Shown piece after piece: positions 14,837-23,010 of a stretch of 64,000 nt of DNA (position 1 is the stretch's first letter; each line of letters starts with the position of its first letter). The stretch covers positions 62,001-126,000 of the forward strand of contig CATKZP010000007.1 in the NCBI GenBank assembly GCA_949841355.1, written 5' to 3'. The notes beneath the pieces were generated by a model. It was not told where the DNA came from and searched no databases. It saw only the letters and a list, made by a program, of their open reading frames with translations. The DNA is from an uncultured Oscillospiraceae bacterium (GTDB lineage Bacteria; Bacillota; Clostridia; Oscillospirales; Oscillospiraceae). Both the position numbers and the translations under genes were made by a program.

Positions 14837-15712
14837 ATGGAGCACACCATGCTAACCAGGCTGACCCTTCACCGCCGGGTGGTTCTGGGCGGCTGCGCCC
14901 TCACGGTGGCCGCGTATCTAGCCGCGGCGGCCTTCCTTCTGGCGGACCTAACCATCGCCGTGTGGATCGTCAACATCACCACCCTCTTCTATATCCTAGT
15001 GGTGCGCACACTGGACAAGCGGTACGACCGGGCCTTCGCCCGCGCCAGCCTGACCATGAGCTGCGCCCCGCGGCTCAGCGGCTTCCGGGTTGCGGACCGA
15101 GGCGCGCTCACCCGGGAGGATGTCCGGTCCGCCGGGCTGTTCCCCATCCGGCGGGACGGACGGGAGCTGGTGTGCGGCGTGAGCATCGAGGGCCGGGCGG
15201 AGGATATCCAAATACGGGCGTGCGAGCTCACCGCCTACTGCGAGATGACCGGGGAAAAGCGGAAGCTGGCCCTGCTCACCGGCCTGTGGATGGAGGCGCG
15301 CCTGCCCGGAGACATCGGGGTCCGACTGACGCTGGCGCAGCACGGCGCGCTGGACCCGGACACCGCCGCCTCTTTCTATGCCGCTCAGGACTTGGAGCGC
15401 CTGCCCCTTTTGGAGGACGCCCTCCGGGATCAATTCACCCTGTACGCAGACGGGGCGGGCGCGAAAATGGCGGCGCGGTTTGCCCGCCGGTGCGTGCCGC
15501 TGGCCCGTCAAGCGGCAAAAGCCCGCTGCAAGCTGCTGCTCTGCCTGCGCGGGGACGCCATCCACGTCTTTCTTCTGGGCCGCAGCCTCACCTTCCGCAC
15601 CCCCATCCGGGGCCGGCTCACGCCGGAAATCGTGGGCTGGGACCGCTTTCCGGAGCTTTCCCTCCTGCTGGAGCTGGCCAAAGAGACCGCGCGGCGAAAA
15701 TCCTCCCCGTGA
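14837..15712 (+). CDS. Membrane-anchored DUF3137-like protein
   Basis: The 291-residue protein has two N-terminal membrane helices (about residues 15-35 and 40-57) followed by a soluble domain. The soluble part, with LTREDVRSAGLFP and VCGVSIEGRAEDIQIRACEL, resembles DUF3137 proteins of unknown function. The ATG begins one base after the stop of the TIM-barrel gene, suggesting coupling, but there is no functional link visible to sugar-acid breakdown. Confidence 0.55.
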   Translation: MEHTMLTRLTLHRRVVLGGCALTVAAYLAAAAFLLADLTIAVWIVNITTLFYILVVRTLDKRYDRAFARASLTMSCAPRLSGFRVADRGALTREDVRSAGLFPIRRDGRELVCGVSIEGRAEDIQIRACELTAYCEMTGEKRKLALLTGLWMEARLPGDIGVRLTLAQHGALDPDTAASFYAAQDLERLPLLEDALRDQFTLYADGAGAKMAARFARRCVPLARQAAKARCKLLLCLRGDAIHVFLLGRSLTFRTPIRGRLTPEIVGWDRFPELSLLLELAKETARRKSSP

Positions 15713-15724
15713 TTTTCGCCGCGC
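15689..15724 (+). terminator. Hairpin terminator of the sugar-acid operon
   Basis: A perfect 14-bp stem (15689-15702 with 15711-15724, loop of 8) overlaps the last codons of the DUF3137-like gene. The following CCTTTC is a poor U tract, so efficiency is uncertain. Confidence 0.55.
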
Positions 15725-15763
15725 GGCCTTTCGCGCTCCGGCAGTGTTCCCTCCGCGTGTGTA

Positions 15764-15792
15764 TTGCCCTTTTCCCCGCGCCGTATTATAAT
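15764..15792 (+). promoter_or_regulatory. Sigma-A promoter of the M20 hydrolase
   Basis: TTGCCC (15764-15769), 17-base spacer and TATAAT (15787-15792), 58 bases before the M20 start. Confidence 0.7.
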
Positions 15793-15849
15793 AGGTACGC
15801 AATTCTATGGGACGCCCCGGCCTGCCCGGGGCGGAAGGGAGTCAGGCAC

Positions 15850-16914
15850 ATGGACATGGAAGCGGTCCGCGCCCTGCGGCACACCCTGCACAGCTGTCCC
15901 GAGCGCTCCGGCCAGGAGACGCGCACCCGGGCGGCGCTGATGGAGTTTCTATCCAAGCACACCACTTTGGAGCTGTGCCCCTGCGGGGCGGGCTTTTACG
16001 CCGCCCGCCGGGAGCCGGAGGGGACCAAGCCTCCCCTGGCCCTCCGGGCGGATTACGACGCGCTGGCCCTGCCCGGCGGCGGGGCGGCCCACCTGTGCGG
16101 GCACGACGGCCACGCCGCCGCCCTGTGCGCCGCCGCCCTGTCCGTGGAGGGGGCGCGGCTGGACCGGGACGTCTTTTTCCTCTTCCAGCCCGCCGAGGAG
16201 ACCGGCGCCGGGGCTCAGGACTGTCTGGAGCTCTTCCGCCGGGAGCGGGTGGCCCAGATCTACGGGGCCCACAACCTGCCCGGCCTCCCCTTGGGGCAGG
16301 TTTTTACCCGGCCGGGGACCTTCGCCTGCGCCTCCCGGGGGGTGACGCTGTCTTTCACCGGCCGGCCAACCCACGCCGCTTACCCGGAGCACGGCCTCTC
16401 CCCCGCCCCGGCGGTGGGGCGGCTGCTGTGCGCCCTGCCCGAGCTGGCCGACCCCGCCCGATACGGCGGCATGACGCTGTGCACTGTTATCGGCGCGGAG
16501 ATGGGAGAGCGCGCCTTCGGCGCCGCCGCCGCCCAGGCCCAGGTGTGGCTCACCCTCCGCGCGGAGCGGGACCCGGACCTGGAGCTGCTCTTCCGCAGCC
16601 TGATCCAGCTGGCCGCCGCCCTGGCCGGGGAGTACGGCCTGGAATTTGACCGCCAGGTCCAGGACGTGTTCCCCGCCACCGTCAACGACCCCGCCTGCGC
16701 CCGGCGGGTGCTGGAGCTGTGCTGCGGCCGGCTTCTGGAGTCCCCCATGCGCTGGAGCGAAGACTTCGGCCACTACCTGCGCCGCTGTCCCGGCGCCTTC
16801 TTCGGCATCGGCGCCGGGGAGGACTGCCCGCCCCTCCACACACAGGACTACCAGTACCCCGACGCCCTGCTGGAGCCCACCGCTGCCGCCTTCCGGGCCC
16901 TGCTGCTGGGCTGA
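15850..16914 (+). CDS. M20-family amidohydrolase
   Basis: The 354-residue protein is a zinc-dependent deacylase of the N-acyl-amino-acid amidohydrolase/IAA-hydrolase branch of peptidase family M20. Zinc ligands and catalytic residues are seen in CGHDGHAAAL (about residue 82), QPAEETGAG (catalytic Glu-Glu) and GAHNLPG, with the lid-domain GRPTHAAYPEHG. The ATG at 15850 follows GGAAGGGAG and begins MDMEAVRALRHTLHSCPE, the standard N-terminus. It has its own promoter and terminator. The likely substrate is an N-acyl or N-carbamoyl amino acid. Confidence 0.88.
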   Translation: MDMEAVRALRHTLHSCPERSGQETRTRAALMEFLSKHTTLELCPCGAGFYAARREPEGTKPPLALRADYDALALPGGGAAHLCGHDGHAAALCAAALSVEGARLDRDVFFLFQPAEETGAGAQDCLELFRRERVAQIYGAHNLPGLPLGQVFTRPGTFACASRGVTLSFTGRPTHAAYPEHGLSPAPAVGRLLCALPELADPARYGGMTLCTVIGAEMGERAFGAAAAQAQVWLTLRAERDPDLELLFRSLIQLAAALAGEYGLEFDRQVQDVFPATVNDPACARRVLELCCGRLLESPMRWSEDFGHYLRRCPGAFFGIGAGEDCPPLHTQDYQYPDALLEPTAAAFRALLLG

Positions 16915-16920
16915 GGGCGC

Positions 16921-16961
16921 AAAAAGCCGCCCCGGACAATTCTTCGCCCGGAGCGGTTTTT
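16921..16961. terminator. Bidirectional terminator between convergent genes
   Basis: AAAAAGCCGCCCCGG (16921-16935) pairs, with a bulge, with CCGGAGCGGTTTTT (16948-16961). It serves the M20 gene on one strand and the YesN-type regulator on the other. Confidence 0.75.
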
Positions 16962-16977
16962 CGTTATGTTCCGGCCC

Positions 16978-17730
16978 TCAGCCCTGCCGCCCGCAGTGGG
17001 CGTTGCGCCACTCCCCGGCGGACATGCCCTCCAGCTTCTTGAACACCCGGGAGAAGTGGGCGGTGTCGGCGTAGCCCACCCGCTCCGCGATCTCGCTGAT
17101 GCGCAGGGCGGGGTCCTCCAGCAGCTCCTTAGCCCGGCGGACCCGTTCGGCGTTGAGCAGGTCGTAAAACGTCTGGCCCAGGTTCTTGTTGAGCAGCTTG
17201 GACAGGTGCCACTGGCTGACAAAGCAGTGGTCGGCCACCTCCTGGAGGGACAGCTTTGACCCGCAGTTCTGGGCGATAAAAGCCCTGGCCTGCCGGACGA
17301 TAAAGCTGTTGGCGGTGTCCTCCCGCTCCTCCTCCCCGTCCTCCGGGGGCGGCAGGCGGTCCAGCACGCCGGTCATGAAGGACAGGGCCTCCTCGATCTC
17401 GTCCATTTTGGACGGCTTGAGCAGGAACCGGGCCACCCCCAGCCGGATGGCCCGCTGGGCGTATTCAAAGTCCCGGTAGCCGGTGAGCACGGCAATCTGC
17501 ATCCGGGGGAACTCCCCCTTCAGCCCCGCCAGCATGGTCAGGCCGTCCTCCCCGGGCATTTTGATGTCGGTGAACAGGATATCCGGCCGGTGCTCCCGGA
17601 TGGCCCGGGCGCCGGAGCAGGCGTCGCCGGCGGCGGCCGCCACCCGGCAGCCGTGCCCCTCCCAGTCCATCACCCGGCGCAGGCCCTCGGTGATGATTGG
17701 CTCGTCGTCCACCAGCACTACCTTATACAT
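16978..17730 (-). CDS. YesN-type AraC-family response regulator
   Basis: The 250-residue protein has an N-terminal receiver domain (VVLVDDEPIITEG, phosphoacceptor Asp in FTDIKMPGEDG near residue 56, switch Lys in LKPSKMDE) and a C-terminal pair of AraC helix-turn-helix motifs ending VGYADTAHFSRVFKKLEGMS. It is the partner of the YesM-type kinase at 21231 and should activate the adjacent sugar ABC genes. The ATG at 17730 lies eight bases after GGAGG. It is the last gene of the cluster, separated from the permeases by a parS site. Confidence 0.93.
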   Translation of the reverse strand: MYKVVLVDDEPIITEGLRRVMDWEGHGCRVAAAAGDACSGARAIREHRPDILFTDIKMPGEDGLTMLAGLKGEFPRMQIAVLTGYRDFEYAQRAIRLGVARFLLKPSKMDEIEEALSFMTGVLDRLPPPEDGEEEREDTANSFIVRQARAFIAQNCGSKLSLQEVADHCFVSQWHLSKLLNKNLGQTFYDLLNAERVRRAKELLEDPALRISEIAERVGYADTAHFSRVFKKLEGMSAGEWRNAHCGRQG

Positions 17731-17792
17731 ATCCGTCACCTCCCCGAAACCATCATACCAGGAATCGTCAGGCGGCGCAAGGCCGGTCCCAA

Positions 17793-17808
17793 TGTTTCAC
17801 GTGAAACA
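17793..17808. promoter_or_regulatory. parS: parS centromere site 1
   Basis: TGTTTCACGTGAAACA is a perfect 16-bp palindrome equal to the ParB-binding parS consensus. It lies in the 88-bp gap between a permease gene and the response regulator. Chromosomal parS sites cluster near the replication origin and load ParB and SMC. Confidence 0.93.
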
Positions 17809-17818
17809 TTCGTTTTGT

Positions 17819-18676
17819 CTACCCCTTGACGGCCCCGGCGGTGAGGCCCTTGATGATGTGCTTTTGGAGCATGACATAAACCGCCAGCACCGGAATGACG
17901 ATGAGCACCACCGACGCGGCCATCAGCCCGTAGTCCACCCCCGCCTGGGAGCTGATCTCGTTGAGCAGCAGGGTGATGGTCTTTTCCCTGGGCACCCGGA
18001 GGAAAAAGTTCTGGGTGAACAGGTCGTTGTAGCTCCACAGGAAGGAGAAGATGGCCACCGTGGCGAAGGACGACTTGGCCGCGGGCATGATGATGTGGAA
18101 GTAGACCTGGAACACGTGGCAGCCGTCCACATAGGCGCTTTCCTCCAGCTCGATGGGCACCGACTCGATGAAGCCCATGAGCACGATGATGGCAAAGCAC
18201 AGATTGCCGGCGATCTGGGGCAGGATGACCGCCAGCAGGGACAGCCAGCGGTTGCCGCTGCTGGCGATGCCCCAGGACGCCTCCATGCGGAACACCGGGA
18301 TGATGGTGGAAAACACCGGGAACATCATCCCCGCCATGATGAGGCTGTAGCACAGCCCCCGCAGCTTGAAGCGGTAGCGCACCAGCCCGTAGGCCGCCAG
18401 CCCCGCCAGAACCACCACCACGATGGTCACGGAAACGGACACAATCAGGCTGTTGAGGTAGGCGTTGGCGAAGTCGAAGCGGTCCATGGCCTTGGCGTAG
18501 TTGTCCATGGTGAAGCCGCTGCCCGGCAGGGGGATGGAAAAGGAGTCCTTGCGGATCAGCCCCTTCTCCCGGAAGGAGTTGAGGATGACCCACACGAAGG
18601 GGTACAGGGTGGTGAGGGCCCAGGCGGTGAGGCCAATATAAGTGCACGCCTTGGCGGGCGTGATGTTTTTTCTCAT
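17819..18676 (-). CDS. Sugar ABC transporter permease, MalG type
   Basis: The 285-residue protein has six predicted membrane helices and the EAA coupling loop (EESAYVDGCHVFQVYFHIIMP-like segment at about residues 178-198) of carbohydrate uptake CUT1 permeases. It forms the translocation pore with the permease encoded 12 bases upstream. No ATPase gene lies in the cluster, so a shared MsmX-type ATPase encoded elsewhere is presumably used, as for many Firmicute CUT1 systems. Confidence 0.93.
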   Translation of the reverse strand: MRKNITPAKACTYIGLTAWALTTLYPFVWVILNSFREKGLIRKDSFSIPLPGSGFTMDNYAKAMDRFDFANAYLNSLIVSVSVTIVVVVLAGLAAYGLVRYRFKLRGLCYSLIMAGMMFPVFSTIIPVFRMEASWGIASSGNRWLSLLAVILPQIAGNLCFAIIVLMGFIESVPIELEESAYVDGCHVFQVYFHIIMPAAKSSFATVAIFSFLWSYNDLFTQNFFLRVPREKTITLLLNEISSQAGVDYGLMAASVVLIVIPVLAVYVMLQKHIIKGLTAGAVKG

Positions 18677-18688
18677 GCCGCTCCCCCT

Positions 18689-19588
18689 TTACAGGTCGTT
18701 CCGGGGCTTGAACACCCGGTTGGCCACGTTGGACAGCACCACCCCCAGCACCACAATGAGCATGGCGATGGCCGAGCCGTAGTCCACATTGCCCCGGTTG
18801 AAGGTCTGGTCGTACATATAGGTGCCGGTGAGCCAGCCCTGGTCCTGGGGCATCCCCGCGTTGAACATGACCCAGGGCAGGTCGAACACCTTCAGCGCGC
18901 CGGTGACGGCCAGCACCAGGCAGGTGCACAGCACGTTGCGCAGCAGGGGCAGGGTGATATAGCGCACCTTGGCGATGCCCACGCAGCCGTCCAGCGCGGC
19001 GGCCTTGTAGAGGTCCTGGGGGATATTGTTCAGCCCCGTGACCAGAATGACAAAGTAGAAGCCCACATATTGCCACATCACCGGGGTGAACATGGTGAGC
19101 ATGAAGTGGTTTGTGTCCTTCCAGTCGATGTTCTGGGAGGTGAGCCCCAGGTTCATCAGCAGCTGGTTCAGCATACCGCCGTTATAGAGGAAAATGAGGT
19201 TGAACATCAGTCCCAGGGCGGTGGCGGAGATGACGATGGGGAAGAAGTACAGCGTGCGGAACAGCTGCGCCCCCACCCGGATGGAGTCCACCAGCAGAGC
19301 CAGAATCAGGGCGATGCCCACCTGAAACACCACCGTGCAGACGGTGAGAATCACGGTATTGCCCAGGGCGGTGCGCAGCTTGGGGTCGGTGAACAGGGCG
19401 GCATAGTTGGCCCACCAGGGGTCGTTCAGCCCCTGGGCGGGCGCCCCCAGGCCGGTGATGTTGGAAAAGCTGTTGACGATGTTCTGGACAAAGGGATAGT
19501 AGAGGTACAGCACCAGAAAGAGGAACGCCGGAACCAGGAAAACCACCAGCGGCCCCTTCTTTTTATACAGGGTGGAGCTTGAGTTCAT
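18689..19588 (-). CDS. Sugar ABC transporter permease, MalF type
   Basis: The 299-residue protein begins MNSSSTLYKKKGPLVVFLVP and has six membrane helices, with the EAA loop (DLYKAAALDGCVGIAKVRYI) near residue 205. It pairs with the MalG-type permease. The start at 19588 follows AAGGAAG; a longer upstream frame would run through the intergenic hairpin and is unlikely. Confidence 0.93.
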   Translation of the reverse strand: MNSSSTLYKKKGPLVVFLVPAFLFLVLYLYYPFVQNIVNSFSNITGLGAPAQGLNDPWWANYAALFTDPKLRTALGNTVILTVCTVVFQVGIALILALLVDSIRVGAQLFRTLYFFPIVISATALGLMFNLIFLYNGGMLNQLLMNLGLTSQNIDWKDTNHFMLTMFTPVMWQYVGFYFVILVTGLNNIPQDLYKAAALDGCVGIAKVRYITLPLLRNVLCTCLVLAVTGALKVFDLPWVMFNAGMPQDQGWLTGTYMYDQTFNRGNVDYGSAIAMLIVVLGVVLSNVANRVFKPRNDL

Positions 19589-19651
19589 TGGACAGTCACT
19601 TCCTTTACCATGGGGGTGAAGGGAACGGGCCGCAGGCCGCCCGAAAACAAT

Positions 19652-19687
19652 CCAACCCGCAACCCGGAAGAAGCGGTTGCGGGTTGG
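19652..19687 (-). terminator. Hairpin between binding-protein and permease genes
   Basis: A perfect 13-bp stem (19652-19664 with 19675-19687) follows the binding-protein gene, with an imperfect T-rich tail (ATTGTTTT) on the minus strand. Such attenuating hairpins keep binding protein in excess of permease. Confidence 0.65.
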
Positions 19688-19727
19688 AAATGAGGGCAAA
19701 GGGGAGGGATCGGGGTCCTGCGCCGGA

Positions 19728-21053
19728 TCAGTTCAGCGCGATGGCGGAGGCCACGGCCTCCTCGGCGGTCATGGCGCCGGTGACGACGTTCTGCACGTTG
19801 GCAAACAGATCGGCCTTGCACTCGGGGGAAACGGCGTCCTGCACGGGGCCGATGACGCCGGTGATGTTGGCGTTGGCGTCGGCGGCGGCCTGCTGGAGGG
19901 CGTTCAGCCCGGCGGGGGACGCGCCGTTCTTCAGGGCGGTGACCTCGGTGGTGACGAAGGTGGACATCACATCGTCGGAGGTCATGTGCTTCACAAACTG
20001 CACGGCGGCCTCACGCTTGGCGGGGTCGTCCCATGCCTTCTTGGTGATGAAGTAGCCCATGGAGATGCCGCCGATGGCCTCGCCGGCGGTGCGCTCGCCC
20101 TTGGCGGGGACGTAGGAGATGGCGTAATCGCTCAGCGTGTCGCCGTGATTATCCACGAAATAGTTCACCTTCCAGGAGCCGTCGATGAGGAAGGCGGCCT
20201 CGCCGTCACCGAAGAGCTGGACGGTCTCGGCGTCGGTGGCGGTCAGGGTGTTCACAGGGAAGAAGCCCCGCTCATACAGGTCCTTGATGTCGTTCAGACC
20301 GGCGGCCCACTTCTTGCCCACGGCGTCGTCGGCGGAGGCGGGAATGTCGAGCTGGCTGGCCAGCGTGCCGTTATTCATGATGCAGAACTCAAACCAGTAG
20401 TGGGGCACCTCAAACAGGGAGCAGGCGATGGGCGTATAGCCCTTGTCCTTGATGGTCTGGCAGTCGGCCAGGAACTGGTCCCAGGTGTAGTCCGGGCCGG
20501 GGACGGCCACGCCGCAGTCGGACAGCACCTTGGTGTTGACGAACATGTTCTCCCAGAAGCCGGAGGAGGGGATGGCATAATTCTTACCGTCGGAGGCCAC
20601 GGCCAGCATGGAGTCGCGCATGTTGGAGCCATAGTCGGGGTACTCCGCCCGGATGGTGGCCACGTCCACCACCTTGCCCGCCTGGATGATGGGCTCGGCG
20701 TCGGCACTGGTGAAGAAGAAGAGTACGTCCGGCTCGGTGCCCGTCTCAAAATCGGTGAGCACCTTGGCCTTCCACTCCTCGTTGGAGGTGCCGGAAGCGT
20801 CCTGAACCTTGTTGCCGGTGGCGTCCTCATAGCCCTTCACGGCGTTCTCGTAGCTCTTGCGGTTGCCGTCGTCGCCGCCGTAGGAGGTGACCACGTTGAG
20901 CTCCACCGAAGCGGCGGGCTTCTGGGTGTCCTGGCCGCCGGGGCCGGGGTCCTTGGTGGAGTCGTCGCCGCCGGGCTTGCCGCCGCAGCCTGCCAGCAGG
21001 CTCAGAAGCATGACGGCCGCGAGGAGCAGAGCAAACAGTCTGTTCTTTTTCAT
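19728..21053 (-). CDS. Sugar-binding lipoprotein of ABC transporter
   Basis: The 441-residue protein is an extracellular family 1 solute-binding protein. It has a lipoprotein signal (MKKNRLFALLLAAVMLLSLL then AGC, modified Cys near residue 23), a Gly/Asp-rich linker, and a ligand domain with VVTSYGGDDGNRKSYENAV and the GEAAFLIDGSWKV motif. The ATG at 21053 follows GGAGGTT. It captures the sugar for the two permeases downstream; the adjacent GH94 phosphorylase suggests a beta-linked disaccharide or oligosaccharide. Confidence 0.93.
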   Translation of the reverse strand: MKKNRLFALLLAAVMLLSLLAGCGGKPGGDDSTKDPGPGGQDTQKPAASVELNVVTSYGGDDGNRKSYENAVKGYEDATGNKVQDASGTSNEEWKAKVLTDFETGTEPDVLFFFTSADAEPIIQAGKVVDVATIRAEYPDYGSNMRDSMLAVASDGKNYAIPSSGFWENMFVNTKVLSDCGVAVPGPDYTWDQFLADCQTIKDKGYTPIACSLFEVPHYWFEFCIMNNGTLASQLDIPASADDAVGKKWAAGLNDIKDLYERGFFPVNTLTATDAETVQLFGDGEAAFLIDGSWKVNYFVDNHGDTLSDYAISYVPAKGERTAGEAIGGISMGYFITKKAWDDPAKREAAVQFVKHMTSDDVMSTFVTTEVTALKNGASPAGLNALQQAAADANANITGVIGPVQDAVSPECKADLFANVQNVVTGAMTAEEAVASAIALN

Positions 21054-21230
21054 AGTATAACCTCCATAAATTCTCCGGGGCTGATCCCCGTTTGTTTTGT
21101 GCATTCTTATCATACACCTTTTGGCAGATGAATCGAATAACCTCAATTGCCATTTATTGCACATTCTTGCCGCAGGACAGATCGGTACAAAATACCGGGA
21201 CAAACGGGGGCAAGAAACCCCAATTCCCGG

Positions 21231-22925
21231 CTAAATGCGGCCGCTGGCCACGGTGAGCCGGGCGATCACCGCGCTACCCTCCCCCCGGAAGATGGCAAGG
21301 CCGCACGCCGGACCGTAGAGGATGCGCAGGCGCAGGTTCACGTTGGCGATGCCGATATTGCCCGAGGGCTCCCCCGCCATGTCATAGTCCGGGGCGAGCA
21401 GGCGGGCGATATGCGCCTCGTCCTCCGGCGACAGCCCGCCGTCGTTCTCGATCTCCAGGATGAGGAAGTCCCCCCGCAGGCGTCCCCGCAGGGCCACCCG
21501 TCCCTCCCCGCCGGGGCGGATGCCGTGCTCCACCGCGTTCTCAATGACGGGCTGGAGGATCAGCCGGGGCACCTTGCGGTCCATCAGCGCCTGGGGCAGG
21601 TCGATGTCCACCGTCAGGCGCTCCCCAAAGCGCTGGGTGACGATGTAGAGATAGGCGTTGACATAGCTCATCTCCTCCGACAGGCGCACCTCGGGCATCC
21701 CCTTGCGGTCCAGCGCCGCGTCCAGCACCGTGGACAGCGCCTCGATCATCTTGGACGCCTTCACATCCCCGCTCATCCGCACCTGCCAGTTGATGCTCTC
21801 CAGGGTGTTGTTGAGAAAATGGGGGTTGATATGGGCCTGAAGGGCCTTGATCTGGGCGTCCCGCCGGGCCAGCTCCTCCTGGTACAGGCAGTCGAACTGG
21901 GTCCGGAGCTGGGCGGACATACGGTTGAACGAGTCGGTGAGGTATTCAAATTCCCGGCTGCCGGCGGCGCAGTCGATGTGCTGGCCCCACTCGCCCCGCT
22001 GTATGTCCGCCGCGCCGGCCATCAGCGCGTCGATGGGCCCGGAAATCTTCCGCCGGAAAAAGCGGAAGGTGAACAGCAGCAGCAAAAGCAGGGACAGCCC
22101 CATGGCCCCCAGCACCCAGCGGTAGGCCCCAAAGCCCGCCAGCAGCACGGCGTAGTCCACCGCCGCCCGCCCCCGCAGGGTGAAGTCCCGGGTCTTGACC
22201 GCGTATTCCAGCGTATCCTCCCCCGCCTCCGGCGGAGCGTCCCCCTTGACGGTGAGGGCGGTGTCCGCCCCCAGCTCCACCGACACCGACGACGCCCAGG
22301 AGAGCAGAGACAGGTCCTCAAAATAATAGGGCAGGTCCAGCGCCAGGGCCAGCACCCCCATGGGCTGGTAGTCGTGGCCCATCAGGTTGCGCACCAGATA
22401 CACCTGGCCGTCCCGCTCCAGAAAGCCCACCGCGGTGTCCAGCCCTCCGGCCAGCTCCGCCACCGCGGTCAGGTCCCCCCGCCAGCGGTCCCGCACCTGC
22501 CGCTCCGACGCGCCGGAGCTGCCGTTCACCACCGTAATGGACATCTCCTCCGGATCGCCGGGCTGAAAGACTACGGCATACCGGAAGCGGCTGTCCGACT
22601 GGTACAGACGGGTGAACAGGGTATAGCACCGGCGGTAAAGCTGGGCGTAGTTCCCGTCCCGGATATACTGGCTCCAGGCGCCGCTCAGCTCAGGGTCGTA
22701 GGAGGGCAGGCGAGACGCCTCCACCGCGCTCTCCACCCGGTCCGCCCCCATCCGGAGGTTGAGCTGGAACTGCTCCTCAATGGCCTGCCGGGACTGTCGG
22801 CCCAGCCCCAGGGTGAGATAGCCCCCCAGCGCGCCCGCCGCCAGCGCCATGGGCAGCAGCCAGCACAGCAGGATGATAAACGTCATCTGCCCCCGCAGGG
22901 AACGCTCGCCGCGTTCACGCGCCAT
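21231..22925 (-). CDS. YesM-type sensor histidine kinase
   Basis: The 564-residue protein has membrane helices near residues 14-36 and about 272-292 enclosing an extracellular sensor domain, then a HAMP linker, the His_kinase domain with phosphoacceptor His in INPHFLNNTLESINW (about residue 369), and an ATPase domain (PVIENAVEHG, GNIGIANVNLRL). It signals to the YesN-type regulator at 16978. The ATG at 22925 is chosen over an upstream GTG because of the AGGAGGG ribosome site nine bases before it. Confidence 0.92.
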   Translation of the reverse strand: MARERGERSLRGQMTFIILLCWLLPMALAAGALGGYLTLGLGRQSRQAIEEQFQLNLRMGADRVESAVEASRLPSYDPELSGAWSQYIRDGNYAQLYRRCYTLFTRLYQSDSRFRYAVVFQPGDPEEMSITVVNGSSGASERQVRDRWRGDLTAVAELAGGLDTAVGFLERDGQVYLVRNLMGHDYQPMGVLALALDLPYYFEDLSLLSWASSVSVELGADTALTVKGDAPPEAGEDTLEYAVKTRDFTLRGRAAVDYAVLLAGFGAYRWVLGAMGLSLLLLLLFTFRFFRRKISGPIDALMAGAADIQRGEWGQHIDCAAGSREFEYLTDSFNRMSAQLRTQFDCLYQEELARRDAQIKALQAHINPHFLNNTLESINWQVRMSGDVKASKMIEALSTVLDAALDRKGMPEVRLSEEMSYVNAYLYIVTQRFGERLTVDIDLPQALMDRKVPRLILQPVIENAVEHGIRPGGEGRVALRGRLRGDFLILEIENDGGLSPEDEAHIARLLAPDYDMAGEPSGNIGIANVNLRLRILYGPACGLAIFRGEGSAVIARLTVASGRI

Positions 22926-23010
22926 AGCGCGGTCCCTCCTCTCTTCCACTTACATAGAATACCACAGAGCCGATCCGCGCGAAAACGGGGGCCCTGCGGC
23001 CCCCGTCTGC

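Noticed and set aside
17483-19582. A roughly 700-codon open frame on the plus strand antisense to the sugar ABC permeases
   Set aside because: It mirrors the high-GC third positions of two clear permease genes, has no ribosome site or homology and is rich in Gly/His/Gln runs.
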